Positions 50,021 through 59,602 of a stretch of 64,000 bases of DNA are shown here, in pieces. Each line of letters starts with the position of its first letter. Position 1 is the stretch's first letter. The notes beneath the pieces were generated by a model, which was not told the DNA's origin, made no database searches, and worked only from the letters and a program-made list of their open reading frames with translations. The DNA is taken from contig NZ_LDJL01000013.1 in assembly GCF_001431405.1 (NCBI RefSeq), forward strand, positions 1-64,000, written 5' to 3'. The translations under genes were made by a program, and so were the position numbers. This stretch comes from Pseudoxanthomonas dokdonensis. GTDB lineage: Bacteria; Pseudomonadota; Gammaproteobacteria; Xanthomonadales; Xanthomonadaceae.

Positions 50021-52702
50021 ATGAAACAGACCCACTACCGCCGTCCGCTGCACACGGCCCTGCTTTCCTGCCTGCTGGCGTGCGCGACCGCTGCCAGCCT
50101 GGCGGCCGAACCGGCATTGCCCTACCAGGACACGCGGCTGGATTTCGAAACCCGTGCCGCGGATCTGGTGTCGCGGATGACCTTGGACGAGAAAGGCGCG
50201 CAGATGCAGAACGACGCGCCGGCGATTCCGCGCCTGGACGTACCCGCCTATGACTGGTGGAACGAAGCACTGCACGGGGTGGCGCGTGCCGGCGGGGCGA
50301 CGGTGTTCCCGCAGGCGATTGGCATGGCCGCTTCGTTCGACGTGCCGCTGATGGGCGAGGTCGCCAACGCGATCAGCGACGAAGCACGCGCCAAGCATGA
50401 AATCTTCGCCGCCCGTGGCGAACGCGGGCGCTACCAGGGCCTGACGTTCTGGTCGCCGAACATCAACATCTTCCGTGATCCGCGCTGGGGCCGCGGCCAG
50501 GAAACCTATGGCGAGGACCCCTACCTGACCGGTCGCATGGGGGTGGCGTTCGTACGCGGCCTGCAAGGCGATGATCCCAGGTACCGCAAGCTCGATGCGA
50601 CCGCCAAGCATTTCGCGGTGCACAGCGGACCGGAAGCCGATCGCCACCACTTCGATGCCCGACCGAGCGCACGCGACTTTCACGAAACCTATCTGCCGGC
50701 GTTCGAGACGCTGGTACGCGAGGGCCAGGTCGCGGCGGTGATGGGTGCCTATAACCGCGTCTATGGGGAATCGGCCAGTGCCAGCCAGTTGCTGTTGAAG
50801 GACATCCTGCGCCGCGACTGGGGCTTCAAGGGTTACGTGATGTCCGACTGCTGGGCCGTCCGTGACATCTGGGAAAATCACAAGCTGGTGGCCACCCCGG
50901 AAGAAGCCGCCGCGCTGGCGGTCAAGAACGGCACCGAGCTCAACTGCGGCAGCACCTACGCCCAGTACGTACCGGTGGCGGTACGCAAGGGCCTGCTGTC
51001 CGAGGCCGAAGTCGACGATGCTTTGACCCGCTTGTTCACCGCACGGATGCGCCTGGGCATGTTCGATCCGCCGGCGCAGGTGCATTGGACCCGAATTCCC
51101 GCCAGCGTCGTGCAGTCGGCCGAACACGATGCGCTGGCGCGACGGATGGCGCAGGAATCGATCGTGCTGCTGAAGAACGACGGCCTGTTGCCGCTGTCCC
51201 GGCAGACCGGCACGATCGCGGTGATTGGCCCGACCGCTGACGATCCGATGGCGCTGCTCGGCAACTACTACGGTACGCCAGCCGCGCCGGTGACCATCGT
51301 CCAGGGCATCCGCGAGGCCGTGCCGCAGGCACGCGTCCTGTATGCACGCGGCACCGATCTGGTGCCCGGCCGTGACGATCCCGATGCGACGCCGCTGATT
51401 GAACCGCGTTACCTGCAGACTTCGGCAAAGGATGGCGAACGCGGCCTGCGCGGCGAGTACTTCGCCAATCGCGATCTGTCCGGCAAGCCGGTGCTGGTGC
51501 GCACCGATGCCCAGGTTGGTTTCCGCTGGGATCGCAATTCGCCGACCGACAACCTGATGATGCGCGGCGAAGCCGGACCGGGCGAGGGCGTGCCGGCCGA
51601 CGGTTTCAGCATCCGCTGGAGCGGACAGCTGCTGCCGCCGGTGACTGGCGAGTACCAGCTGGAGGCCGCCGCCGACGATGGCATGCGCGTCTACCTTGAC
51701 GGCAAGCTGATCATCGATGCCTGGGAAAACGTCGACCGGATGCGTGCCGAGCATGCCAGCGTGCAGCTGGAAGCCGGTCGTGCCTACGACATCAGGCTCG
51801 AGTACTACGACAACGAACGCGATGCCGGCGTGCGCCTGGCCTGGCGCATGCCCGGTGCCAAATCGACCTTGCAGGAAGCCATGGACGCGGCGGCACAAGC
51901 CGACGTGGTGGTGTTTGTCGGCGGCCTGACCGGCGATGTCGAAGGCGAGGAGATGAAGGTCGATTATCCCGGCTTTGCCGGCGGTGATCGCACCGATATC
52001 CGGCTGCCGCAGACCCAGCGCGACCTGCTGCAGAAACTGCAGGCCACCGGCAAGCCGGTGGTGATGGTGCTGACCACCGGCTCGGCGCTGGCAGTGGACT
52101 GGGCCAAGCAGCATCTGCCGGCGATCCTGGTCGCCTGGTATCCCGGCCAGCGTGGTGGCAGCGCGGTCGCCGACGTGTTGTTCGGCGATGCCAACCCGGC
52201 CGGACGGCTGCCGGTGACGTTCTACAAGGAAGACGAAAAGCTGCCGGCGTTCGATGACTACTCGATGCAGGGCCGCACCTATCGCTACTTCGAAGGCCAG
52301 CCGCTGTATCCGTTCGGCCACGGCCTGTCCTACACCAGGTTTGGCTACGACGGGCTGGCCCTGCAGCGTGCTGGCAACAGCGCCGCCGATCCGATCACGG
52401 TCAGCATGACCCTGAGCAACCAGGGCCAGCGTGCCGGTGATGAAGTAGTGCAGCTGTACCTGCGTCCGGTCAGTGCCAGGCACGCGCGCGATCGCAAGAC
52501 CCTGCGCGGCTTCCAGCGCATCCATCTGCAACCGGGGCAGTCACAGGAGGTCAGCTTCAAATTCACCCCGGCCAGGGATCTGACCTGGTACGACGAGCAG
52601 AAACAGGCGTATGCGGTGGACCCGGGCCAGTACGAAGTACAGGTCGGTGCCTCCAGCGAGGACATCCGCCTGCGCCAGATCTTCAGCATGGATGCCGACT
52701 GA
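50021..52702 (+). CDS. GH3 beta-xylosidase with inserted PA14 domain, exported
   Basis: An 893-residue exported glycosidase (signal to about 28). The GH3 N-terminal barrel contains DPRWGRGQETYGEDP and the nucleophile aspartate in GYVMSDCWAV. The PA14 domain (GLRGEYFANRDLSGKP to VYLDGKLIIDAWENVD, about 480-620) is inserted in the C-terminal sandwich, and a fibronectin-III-like domain closes the protein. GGAGAG at 50008-50013 supports the ATG at 50021; the longer ORF reading overlaps the GH43 gene. Confidence 0.93.
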   Translation: MKQTHYRRPLHTALLSCLLACATAASLAAEPALPYQDTRLDFETRAADLVSRMTLDEKGAQMQNDAPAIPRLDVPAYDWWNEALHGVARAGGATVFPQAIGMAASFDVPLMGEVANAISDEARAKHEIFAARGERGRYQGLTFWSPNINIFRDPRWGRGQETYGEDPYLTGRMGVAFVRGLQGDDPRYRKLDATAKHFAVHSGPEADRHHFDARPSARDFHETYLPAFETLVREGQVAAVMGAYNRVYGESASASQLLLKDILRRDWGFKGYVMSDCWAVRDIWENHKLVATPEEAAALAVKNGTELNCGSTYAQYVPVAVRKGLLSEAEVDDALTRLFTARMRLGMFDPPAQVHWTRIPASVVQSAEHDALARRMAQESIVLLKNDGLLPLSRQTGTIAVIGPTADDPMALLGNYYGTPAAPVTIVQGIREAVPQARVLYARGTDLVPGRDDPDATPLIEPRYLQTSAKDGERGLRGEYFANRDLSGKPVLVRTDAQVGFRWDRNSPTDNLMMRGEAGPGEGVPADGFSIRWSGQLLPPVTGEYQLEAAADDGMRVYLDGKLIIDAWENVDRMRAEHASVQLEAGRAYDIRLEYYDNERDAGVRLAWRMPGAKSTLQEAMDAAAQADVVVFVGGLTGDVEGEEMKVDYPGFAGGDRTDIRLPQTQRDLLQKLQATGKPVVMVLTTGSALAVDWAKQHLPAILVAWYPGQRGGSAVADVLFGDANPAGRLPVTFYKEDEKLPAFDDYSMQGRTYRYFEGQPLYPFGHGLSYTRFGYDGLALQRAGNSAADPITVSMTLSNQGQRAGDEVVQLYLRPVSARHARDRKTLRGFQRIHLQPGQSQEVSFKFTPARDLTWYDEQKQAYAVDPGQYEVQVGASSEDIRLRQIFSMDAD

Positions 52703-52716
52703 GTGCGCAAGCCGGG

Positions 52717-54171
52717 ATGAGTGAGGACCACGCGCCGTTGCCACGGCTTGACCACAGCCGGCTGCCGACCCTGGCCGCCGGCATCGGCCGGCCGGGCTAC
52801 GATCCAGCCGCGGTGCGCGTCGGCATCGTGCACATCGGTGTGGGCGCTTTCCATCGCGCCCATCAGGCTGTCTACATCGATGATGTGCTGGCCATCGATC
52901 CACGCTGGGGCATCTGCGGTGTATCGCTGCACAGCGGCGCGGTACGCGACGCGCTGGCAGCGCAGGATGGCTTGTACACGCTGGCGTTGCTGCAGCACCC
53001 GCCGGCGCTGCGGGTGATTGGCGCCGTGCGTGAACTGTTGTGCGCCCGCGATCAGGGCGATCAGGTGCTGCAGCGGATGGCCGACCCCGCGATCCGCATC
53101 GTCAGCCTGACCATCACCGAGAAGGGCTATTGCCTGGCCGGCGAGGAGCTGGACACGACGCATCCAGACATCGTCCACGATCAGGCCTCGCCGATGCGGC
53201 CGCGCAGTGCCATCGGCCTGCTGGTGGCGGCACTGGCCCTGCGCCGCCAGCGTGGCGTGGCCGCATTCACCGCGCTGAGCTGCGACAACCTGGCCGACAA
53301 CGGTGGCAAGCTGCGGCGTGCGGTGCTGCAGTTCGCCGGGCTTGTCGACCCGGCCCTCGCGGACTGGATCCGGGTGCAGGCCAGCTTTCCATGCAGCATG
53401 GTCGACAGCATCACCCCGGCCACCGATGAAGCGACCCGGGAACGGGTGGCCGCTGCGCTGGGCTGCATCGATGCCTGGCCGGTGCAGCGCGAGCCATACA
53501 CGCAATGGGTGGTTGAAGACGACTTCCGTCATGGTCGCCCGGCGCTGGAACAGGTAGGGGTGACGATGAGTGCCGACATCGCCGCCCATGACCAGGCCAA
53601 GTTGCGTCTGCTCAATGGCGCCCATTCCAGCCTGGCTTATATCGGTCTGTTGCGCGGCCACCAGACCGTGGCCGGGGCGATGGACGACCCGGCGCTGGCC
53701 GCGTTCGTCGAACGGCTGATGCGCCGGCACATCGCGCCGACGCTGCGGATGCCGCCAGCCTTCGACAGCGACGGCTACATCAGCGCGATCCTGCAACGCT
53801 TCGCCAACCCGGCGATCCAGCACCAGCTGTCGCAGATTGCCTGGGATGGATCACAGAAGCTGCCGGTGCGCCTGCTGGGCACGCTGGCCGATCGCCTGGC
53901 TGACGCTCACGACATCGACGCGTTGAGCCTGCCGATCGTGGCGTGGATGCGCTTCGTCCAGCGCCAGGCCAACAACGGCGTGGCGTTGGTCGATCCGATC
54001 AGCGACGCGCTGACCGCCATCGGCCTGCGCTGCAACGGCGAGCCGGCCCATGATCTGGGCCTGTTCCTGGGTCTGGATGCGATGTTTGCCGGACTGGCGA
54101 CGGAGCCGTGTTTCGCCGCCGCCCTGCTGCGCGCCGATGCGCGGCTGCAACGCGGTGATTTTCCGGACTGA
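52717..54171 (+). CDS. uxuB: Fructuronate reductase (D-mannonate oxidoreductase)
   Basis: A 484-residue mannitol-dehydrogenase-family enzyme that reduces D-fructuronate to D-mannonate with NADH. GVGAFHRAHQAVYID (NAD site), TITEKGY, SCDNLADNGGKLRR and KLRLLNGAHSSLAYIG (catalytic lysine) are typical. It ends the plus-strand operon agu67 to uxuB with a 14-base gap after the GH3 gene. Confidence 0.95.
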   Translation: MSEDHAPLPRLDHSRLPTLAAGIGRPGYDPAAVRVGIVHIGVGAFHRAHQAVYIDDVLAIDPRWGICGVSLHSGAVRDALAAQDGLYTLALLQHPPALRVIGAVRELLCARDQGDQVLQRMADPAIRIVSLTITEKGYCLAGEELDTTHPDIVHDQASPMRPRSAIGLLVAALALRRQRGVAAFTALSCDNLADNGGKLRRAVLQFAGLVDPALADWIRVQASFPCSMVDSITPATDEATRERVAAALGCIDAWPVQREPYTQWVVEDDFRHGRPALEQVGVTMSADIAAHDQAKLRLLNGAHSSLAYIGLLRGHQTVAGAMDDPALAAFVERLMRRHIAPTLRMPPAFDSDGYISAILQRFANPAIQHQLSQIAWDGSQKLPVRLLGTLADRLADAHDIDALSLPIVAWMRFVQRQANNGVALVDPISDALTAIGLRCNGEPAHDLGLFLGLDAMFAGLATEPCFAAALLRADARLQRGDFPD

Positions 54172-54195
54172 CCGCGCCGGGTCCACGGCCGCGTA

Positions 54196-55293
54196 TCAGG
54201 GCGCTGGAAACCCGAGCGCCCGGGGGGTGACCCGGATCCGCGCCAGCAGGCTCTTCGAAGTCAGGTACAACATCCGGCCGTCGTTGCCGAAGGCGCAGTT
54301 GGAAATCGGCCCGCCGGTTTCGATGCGACCCAGCCGCTGGCCGTCTGCATCCATCACCAGCACTCCGCCGGGGGCGCTGGCAAACAGCAGGCCATTGGGC
54401 GCGACTTTCATTCCGTCCGGCAAGCCGGGTGCGCCCTGTGCGACCAGATCCGCGGCGTTTGCGAATTCACGCCTGGCCAGCACGCTGCCGTCGGCCGCCA
54501 GCGTGTAGGCCATCCATACCGGCCGCTGCGGGTCGGAGTTGGACACGTACAACGTGTTCTGGTCCGGTGACAGCGCGATACCGTTCGGGAAAAGCAGCTC
54601 ATCTTCCAGCAGGTGCACGCTGCCGTCGCGATCCAGCCGGTAGACGCCGCTGTAGGCCAGCTCCCTGGCCGGCGAATCGTTGATGCCTTTCAGCCCATAG
54701 GCGGGATCGGTGAAGAAGATGCTGTCGCCGCGGACCACCAGATCATTGGGACTGTTGAAGCGCTTGCCCTGGTAGTCGCTGACCAGCAGCGTGCGTTTGC
54801 CGCTGGCCGGATCCACCCGCACGATCGCCCGGCTGCCGGAATCGGCGATCAGCCACTGGCCATCGGCCTGCAGCCAGATACCGTTGGCGCCGGCTTCGCG
54901 CAGCGTCGAAAAGTCATTGCCCTGGTAGCCGGACGGTTTCATCAACACCGCCACGGTGTTGTCGGCGGACCAGCGATACAGCGTGTTTTCGGGAACATCG
55001 GTAAACAACAGCTGCTGATTGCCGGCATCCCAGGCGGGCCCTTCCGCCCAGTTGAAACCCTGCGCCAACTGCTCGACCACCGCATCGGCCGGGACTATCT
55101 GCTCGAAGCGGGCGTCCCAGCGGCGGGTGCCACCGATAACGCGGTGGTCGCTGGATGCGGTCACTGCCGGCGCCGGTGGCACGCTGGCCGGCGGCGAGGC
55201 CGAGCAGGCCGCCAGCATGCTGGCCAGGGTTGCCAGCAGCAGCCGGCCAGCGATGAGGTTTGATTTCGGGTGAGGCAATGGCGCGGCAGTCAT
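54196..55293 (-). CDS. SMP-30/gluconolactonase-family lipoprotein
   Basis: A 365-residue protein with a lipobox (SMLAAC, Cys about 30) and a six-bladed SMP-30 propeller (FNWAEGPAWDAGNQQLLFTDVPENTLYRW; SPNDLVVRGDSIFFTDP; FPNGIALSPDQNTLYVSNSD). Family members hydrolyse sugar lactones. As the last gene of the exuT-xyn10-uxaC operon it may open uronic- or aldonic-acid lactones in the periplasm; the substrate is inferred from context only. A 7-bp hairpin at 54199-54221 in its last codons may end transcripts from both sides. Confidence 0.83.
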   Translation of the reverse strand: MTAAPLPHPKSNLIAGRLLLATLASMLAACSASPPASVPPAPAVTASSDHRVIGGTRRWDARFEQIVPADAVVEQLAQGFNWAEGPAWDAGNQQLLFTDVPENTLYRWSADNTVAVLMKPSGYQGNDFSTLREAGANGIWLQADGQWLIADSGSRAIVRVDPASGKRTLLVSDYQGKRFNSPNDLVVRGDSIFFTDPAYGLKGINDSPARELAYSGVYRLDRDGSVHLLEDELLFPNGIALSPDQNTLYVSNSDPQRPVWMAYTLAADGSVLARREFANAADLVAQGAPGLPDGMKVAPNGLLFASAPGGVLVMDADGQRLGRIETGGPISNCAFGNDGRMLYLTSKSLLARIRVTPRALGFPAP

Positions 55294-55352
55294 GAAGTAC
55301 TCGTGCAGGAGTGGCGAGGAGGGCAATCGATGGTGCCGCGGCGGTCGTACGG

Positions 55353-56777
55353 CTACAGCCGATAGGCCTGTTTCGGCAGCCGGTAGGCAAGATCCACGGC
55401 CAGTTCGTAGGCTTCGTCTTCGTCCAGCCGATGCTCGGCAACCAGCTTGGCCAGGAACGCGCAGTCGATGCGGCGGGCGACGTCATGGCGGGCGGGGATC
55501 GACAGGAACGCGCGGGTATCGTCATTGAAGCCGACGGTATTGTAGAAGCCGGCGCTGGCCAGGGTCTGTTCGCGGAAGCGCCACATTCCCTCCGGACTGT
55601 CGTGGAACCACCACGCCGGCCCCAGCCGCAGGCACGGATAATGCCCGGCCAGTGGCGCCAGCTCGCGGGCGTAAGTGCTCTCGTCCAGGGTGAACAGGAC
55701 CAGGCTGAAGTCCGGTTCGTTGCCAAACCGATCCAGCAATGGCTTGAGCGCCTGCACGTAGCCGGTGCGCAGCGGGATGTCGGCACCCTTGTCGCGACCG
55801 AAACGATGGAACAGCTGGCGGTTGTGGTTGCGCAGGCAGCCGGGATGGATCTGCATCACCAGGCCGTCATCCAGGCTCATCGCCGCCATTTCGGTCAGCA
55901 TCTGGGCGCGGAACAGCTCGGCATCGCCAGCGTCGAAATTACCGCTGACGATGCGGGCGAACAGCGCCCGCGCCCGCTCGCGGCCGAGGTCGGCGGTGGC
56001 CGCGCTGGGGTGGCCGTGATCGCTGGAGGTGGCGCCCATGCTGGCGAAGTAGGCGCGGCGCTGGCGATGGGCACGCAGATAGCCGTCCCAGTCGTACACG
56101 TCTTCGCCACTGATCCCGGCAAATGCCCGCAGTGCGGTGGCGAACTGCTCGTGCTCGGGATCAATCACCGGATCCGGGCGGTAGGCAGAGACGATGCGGC
56201 CGTCCCAGCCGCTGTCGCGGATGGCGCGATGGTGGCGCAGGTCATCCAGTGGCGATTCGGTGGTCGCAATCACTTCGATGTTGAAGCGCTTGAACAACGC
56301 ACGTGGCAGGTATGCCGGTCGCTGCAGGGCCTCGCCGATGCTGTCGTAATAGTGATCGGCGCTGGCGGCGTTCAGGCGCATCCGCAGGCCGAACACCTCG
56401 TGGAAGACATGGTTCAACCACAACGACGACGGCGTACCGCGGAACAAATGGAAGTGCGCGGCAAACAGCCGCCATGCGGCGCGTGGATCGACCTCGGCGC
56501 GACTGCCGTCGGCGCGCGAAATGCCGAGCGCGTCGAGCGCGATGCCCTGGCTGTAGAGCATGCGGAACACATAGTGATCCGGCACCAGCAGCAGTTCGCT
56601 GGCATTGGCGAACGGCAGGTTGTCGGCAAACCATGCCGGGTCGGTATGGCCATGCGGACTGATGATCGGCAGCGTGGCGACCTGCGCATACAGTTGCCGT
56701 GCGATCGCGCGCTGGCTGGCTTCGGCCGGGAACAGCCGGTCCGGATGCAGGTGCAGGGGCTTTGCGGGTTTGCTCAT
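55353..56777 (-). CDS. uxaC: Glucuronate isomerase
   Basis: A 474-residue enzyme that converts D-glucuronate to D-fructuronate (and galacturonate to tagaturonate). ISPHGHTDPAWFADN gives the metal-binding histidines; TTESPLDDLRHH and GFNDDTRAFLSIPARHDVARR near the C-terminus are typical. The ATG at 56777 fits the family N-terminus and has GAGACAGG upstream; the longer ORF runs into the GH10 gene. Confidence 0.95.
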   Translation of the reverse strand: MSKPAKPLHLHPDRLFPAEASQRAIARQLYAQVATLPIISPHGHTDPAWFADNLPFANASELLLVPDHYVFRMLYSQGIALDALGISRADGSRAEVDPRAAWRLFAAHFHLFRGTPSSLWLNHVFHEVFGLRMRLNAASADHYYDSIGEALQRPAYLPRALFKRFNIEVIATTESPLDDLRHHRAIRDSGWDGRIVSAYRPDPVIDPEHEQFATALRAFAGISGEDVYDWDGYLRAHRQRRAYFASMGATSSDHGHPSAATADLGRERARALFARIVSGNFDAGDAELFRAQMLTEMAAMSLDDGLVMQIHPGCLRNHNRQLFHRFGRDKGADIPLRTGYVQALKPLLDRFGNEPDFSLVLFTLDESTYARELAPLAGHYPCLRLGPAWWFHDSPEGMWRFREQTLASAGFYNTVGFNDDTRAFLSIPARHDVARRIDCAFLAKLVAEHRLDEDEAYELAVDLAYRLPKQAYRL

Positions 56778-56824
56778 TGCCTGTCTCTTGTCACGCGTCT
56801 TGATCGCTGGAAGTTGCCTGGCAA

Positions 56825-57820
56825 CTACCGGGCCGCATGCTGCGGATGCTGCCGCAGATAGTCGCGCAACCAGGTCAGTGCAGGCCGATCGCTGCCGTCC
56901 GGGTTGACCAGATAAGCGCCCTGTTCGGTGCGCCAGCCGCCAAACTGGAAACCCCATACGGTGACCCCACGCACCGCCGGATGCTCCCATAACAACGGAA
57001 ACACCCGCTGCATCGTCCGCAGTTGCGCGGCGTCGCCGGGACCATCGATGTCCAGCTCGGTCACGTACAGCGGCAGTCCGGCCCCGGCGAGCAGTTCCAG
57101 GTTGTCGCGCAGCACCTGGGTGGGAACATCATCGGTCAGCGAGAACGCATGCGCCTGGAAGCCGACGCCATCCAGCAGCTTCTCCTTGCGCAGCAGGTCG
57201 ACAATGTGGCGATAGCGCCTGGCGTTATCGGGCTTGTCGATGATGTGGTAGTCGTTGATCAGCAGTTTCGCCCGTGGAAAGTGCTTCCGCGCCAGCCGGA
57301 ACGATTCCAGGATCCAGTCCCAGCCGCTGGCACCGGCGCCGCCCAGCGCCTCGAGATAGTTGCCGCCGCCCTCATCGTCCTTGGACGGTGGATCATTGAG
57401 TGGCTCGTTGACCACTTCGACGAAGTCCAGATCCGGGTAGCGCTTGGCAACGGCGGCAAACCATTCCTCGATTTCCTCGCGCTGTTCGGCCGGTGGCAGC
57501 GTCTTGATCCACTCCGGCTGCTGGTTGCCCCACACCATCACGTGCATGTGGAACGGATAGCCGTGTGACCTGGCGAAACGATAGGCCATGTCCAGTCCGC
57601 CCCATTCCATCTTGTCGCGCACCGCTTCGACACTGCCCCATTTGCCGGCGTTTTCCGGGGTGACCTTGTTCCAGTAGCGCTCGAAATCCTGCGCCTGCAA
57701 CGGGCTGTAGGCGCTGCCCAGGAACTTGCCCTGGCCGGCCGCCAGCGGCGCATCCTGGGCGGGCGCTGCAAAAGGCAGCAGTGACAGCAGCAGGACGGCT
57801 AGGCTCAAAACGGTATTCAT
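56825..57820 (-). CDS. GH10 endo-1,4-beta-xylanase, exported
   Basis: A 331-residue secreted xylanase consisting of a signal peptide (to about 21, PAQA-like) and one GH10 domain; no carbohydrate-binding module. The acid/base glutamate is in DFVEVVNEPLND (Glu139) and the nucleophile in LPLYVTELDIDG. HVMVWGNQQPEW is also conserved. The ATG overlaps the MFS stop (ATGA), an unusually close link between a transporter and a xylanase. Confidence 0.93.
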   Translation of the reverse strand: MNTVLSLAVLLLSLLPFAAPAQDAPLAAGQGKFLGSAYSPLQAQDFERYWNKVTPENAGKWGSVEAVRDKMEWGGLDMAYRFARSHGYPFHMHVMVWGNQQPEWIKTLPPAEQREEIEEWFAAVAKRYPDLDFVEVVNEPLNDPPSKDDEGGGNYLEALGGAGASGWDWILESFRLARKHFPRAKLLINDYHIIDKPDNARRYRHIVDLLRKEKLLDGVGFQAHAFSLTDDVPTQVLRDNLELLAGAGLPLYVTELDIDGPGDAAQLRTMQRVFPLLWEHPAVRGVTVWGFQFGGWRTEQGAYLVNPDGSDRPALTWLRDYLRQHPQHAAR

Positions 57821-59169
57821 GGATGTGGATTCTCCAATGGGTTGAACGGCAGACGTGCCGGTGTCAGTGCCGGCACCAGCAGGTGCACGACCAGCAGCGC
57901 CAGTAGATAGGCGGCGCTGGCGACCAGGAATACCAGCGCATAGCTGCCGCTGGACTGCAGCTGCGCGCCGGTGAATGTCGACATCGCCATGCCGCCGAGC
58001 GCACCGGCAAAGCCGCCGATGCCGACCACCGAGGCGACCGCCTGGCGCGGAAACATGTCCGAGGGCAGGGTGAACACATTGGCCGACCAGCCCTGGTGGC
58101 CGGCGCTGGCCAGGCCCAGCAGCGCCACCGCCAACCACAGCTGCTGGGCATGGGTGACCAGCACGATCGGCACCACGCACAGCGCACAGACCAGCATCGC
58201 GCTTTTGCGCGCGCGGTTGACGCTCCAGCCAAGACGGATGAAACGACCGGCCAGCCAGCCGCCGCCGATGCTGCCGACATCGGCCAGCAGGTAGATCGCA
58301 ATCAAGGGCAGGCCGACCTGCCTGAGCGACAGGTTGAACTGCGAATACAGGAACTTGCCCGACCAGAACAGCAGCAGCCACCAGACCGGATCGGTAATCA
58401 ACTTGGCCGCGACGAACGCCCAGGCCTGGCGATAACGCAGCAGCCTGGCCCACGGCATCCGGGTGGTGGCTTCAACGGGATCGCTGCGGATGTACTGCAG
58501 CTCGGCAGCCGACAACCGCGGTTGTTGTTCCGGTGCGCGATAGGTCAACAGCCACCATGCCAGCCACGCGGCGCTCAGCACGCCGGTGAACAGGAATGCC
58601 GCCTGCCAGCCCAGCGCCAGCGCGATCACCGGCACCAGCAGCGGCGCCAGCACCGCGCCGATGTTGGAACCGGAGTTGAAGATGCCGACCGCCAGGGCGC
58701 GTTCGCGGCGCGGGAACCATTCGGCCACGGTCTTGACCGCGGCAGGGAAGTTGCCGGCTTCGCCCAGGCCCAGTGCGAACCGCGCCAGCGCAAACCCGAT
58801 CACACTGCTGGCCAGCGCATGGCTCATCGCCGCCAGCGCCCAGATACTGATCGCGATGGCATAGCCGATGCGGGTGCCAAAACGGTCGATGACCGCCCCG
58901 GCGCACAGCAGCCCGATCGCATAGGCCGCCTGGAACGCACTGACGATGCGGCCGTACTCGATCTCGTTCCAGCCGATGTCGCGCTGCAGGAACGGCGCCA
59001 GCACGCCCAGTACCTGGCGATCCATGTAGTTGATGGTGGTGGCGGCCAGCAACATCGCGCAGACCCGCCAGCGGTAGCGGCCGGGGTTGGCGGGCGGCGT
59101 GCTGGCGGCAGCCAACGGCTTCACGGCGAGCACTGTCCCGTCATGGCGTGCGGCCACCACGGTCGGCAT
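57817..59169 (-). CDS. exuT: ExuT-like hexuronate MFS transporter
   Basis: A 450-residue MFS carrier of the anion:cation symporter family. RWRVCAMLLAATTINYMDRQVLGVLAP is nearly the ExuT signature, followed by 12 predicted helices (DRFGTRIGYAIAISIWAL; GLGEAGNFPAAVKTVAEWFP). It should import glucuronate or its methyl ether. The start is uncertain because of a long N-terminal extension; 59169 gives a protein of normal family length. First gene of the minus operon; an XylR-box lies 108 bases upstream. Confidence 0.88.
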   Translation of the reverse strand: MPTVVAARHDGTVLAVKPLAAASTPPANPGRYRWRVCAMLLAATTINYMDRQVLGVLAPFLQRDIGWNEIEYGRIVSAFQAAYAIGLLCAGAVIDRFGTRIGYAIAISIWALAAMSHALASSVIGFALARFALGLGEAGNFPAAVKTVAEWFPRRERALAVGIFNSGSNIGAVLAPLLVPVIALALGWQAAFLFTGVLSAAWLAWWLLTYRAPEQQPRLSAAELQYIRSDPVEATTRMPWARLLRYRQAWAFVAAKLITDPVWWLLLFWSGKFLYSQFNLSLRQVGLPLIAIYLLADVGSIGGGWLAGRFIRLGWSVNRARKSAMLVCALCVVPIVLVTHAQQLWLAVALLGLASAGHQGWSANVFTLPSDMFPRQAVASVVGIGGFAGALGGMAMSTFTGAQLQSSGSYALVFLVASAAYLLALLVVHLLVPALTPARLPFNPLENPHP

Positions 59170-59276
59170 CGGTCGCGGACAGCGGGCAGGTGCGCCCGCA
59201 GCAGACGTCGTCGCCCGCCCGCGCCGGCTTGCACGTGTTGCCAGAACCCCTCCGCATCGACCGACGCCCTCCACGC

Positions 59277-59290
59277 TGGTAGCGCTATCA
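59277..59290 (+). promoter_or_regulatory. XylR-box on the exuT side
   Basis: TGGTAGCGCTATCA, 13 of 14 bases identical to the Xanthomonas XylR-box, 107 bases upstream of the exuT start. Confidence 0.85.
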
Positions 59291-59439
59291 GTATCACAGG
59301 CGGGATGGCGGCGGCCAGTGCAGAGGAACGGTTTGCTGCAGCAACGCCACAAAGCGGTCAAATTGCCTGCAATAGCGGCATTTATCTGCACGGAACAGCT
59401 ATCCGCTGATTGCTGCGACGCAACGTGCTTATTCGAAAA

Positions 59440-59453
59440 TGATAGCGCTACCA
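59440..59453 (-). promoter_or_regulatory. XylR-box on the GPH-transporter side
   Basis: TGATAGCGCTACCA on the plus strand, the exact reverse complement of the box at 59277. It lies 150 bases upstream of the GPH-transporter ATG. Confidence 0.85.
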
Positions 59454-59602
59454 TCCAGTCGCGAAGGTCTGGGCGGGCCTGCCGGCGCGGGCCGGCCTTG
59501 GCGCGCCATTGGCCAGCTGCCGTGTTGAACTAAGCAAACCGCAGTCTCCACGGTCGCCAGCCAGGCGGTCCGGCTGCAACGCCAATCGGGGCCACTGAAT
59601 AG

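Larger units (their letters stand above)
59170..59602. other. Divergent exuT / GPH-transporter promoter region
   Basis: More than 400 bases with no gene. It holds two XylR-boxes 163 bases apart in opposite orientation (59277-59290, 59440-59453), so looping by a tetrameric LacI-family repressor is possible. No convincing -35/-10 pair was identified. Confidence 0.6.

Noticed and set aside
49979-52531. Antisense reading frame of 850 codons opposite the GH3 gene (also 12764-14563 and 24901-27117 opposite DUF802 and recC)
   Set aside because: Long antisense frames are expected in high-GC coding DNA; their translations are low in structure and rich in His, Arg and Gln, and the sense genes are certain.
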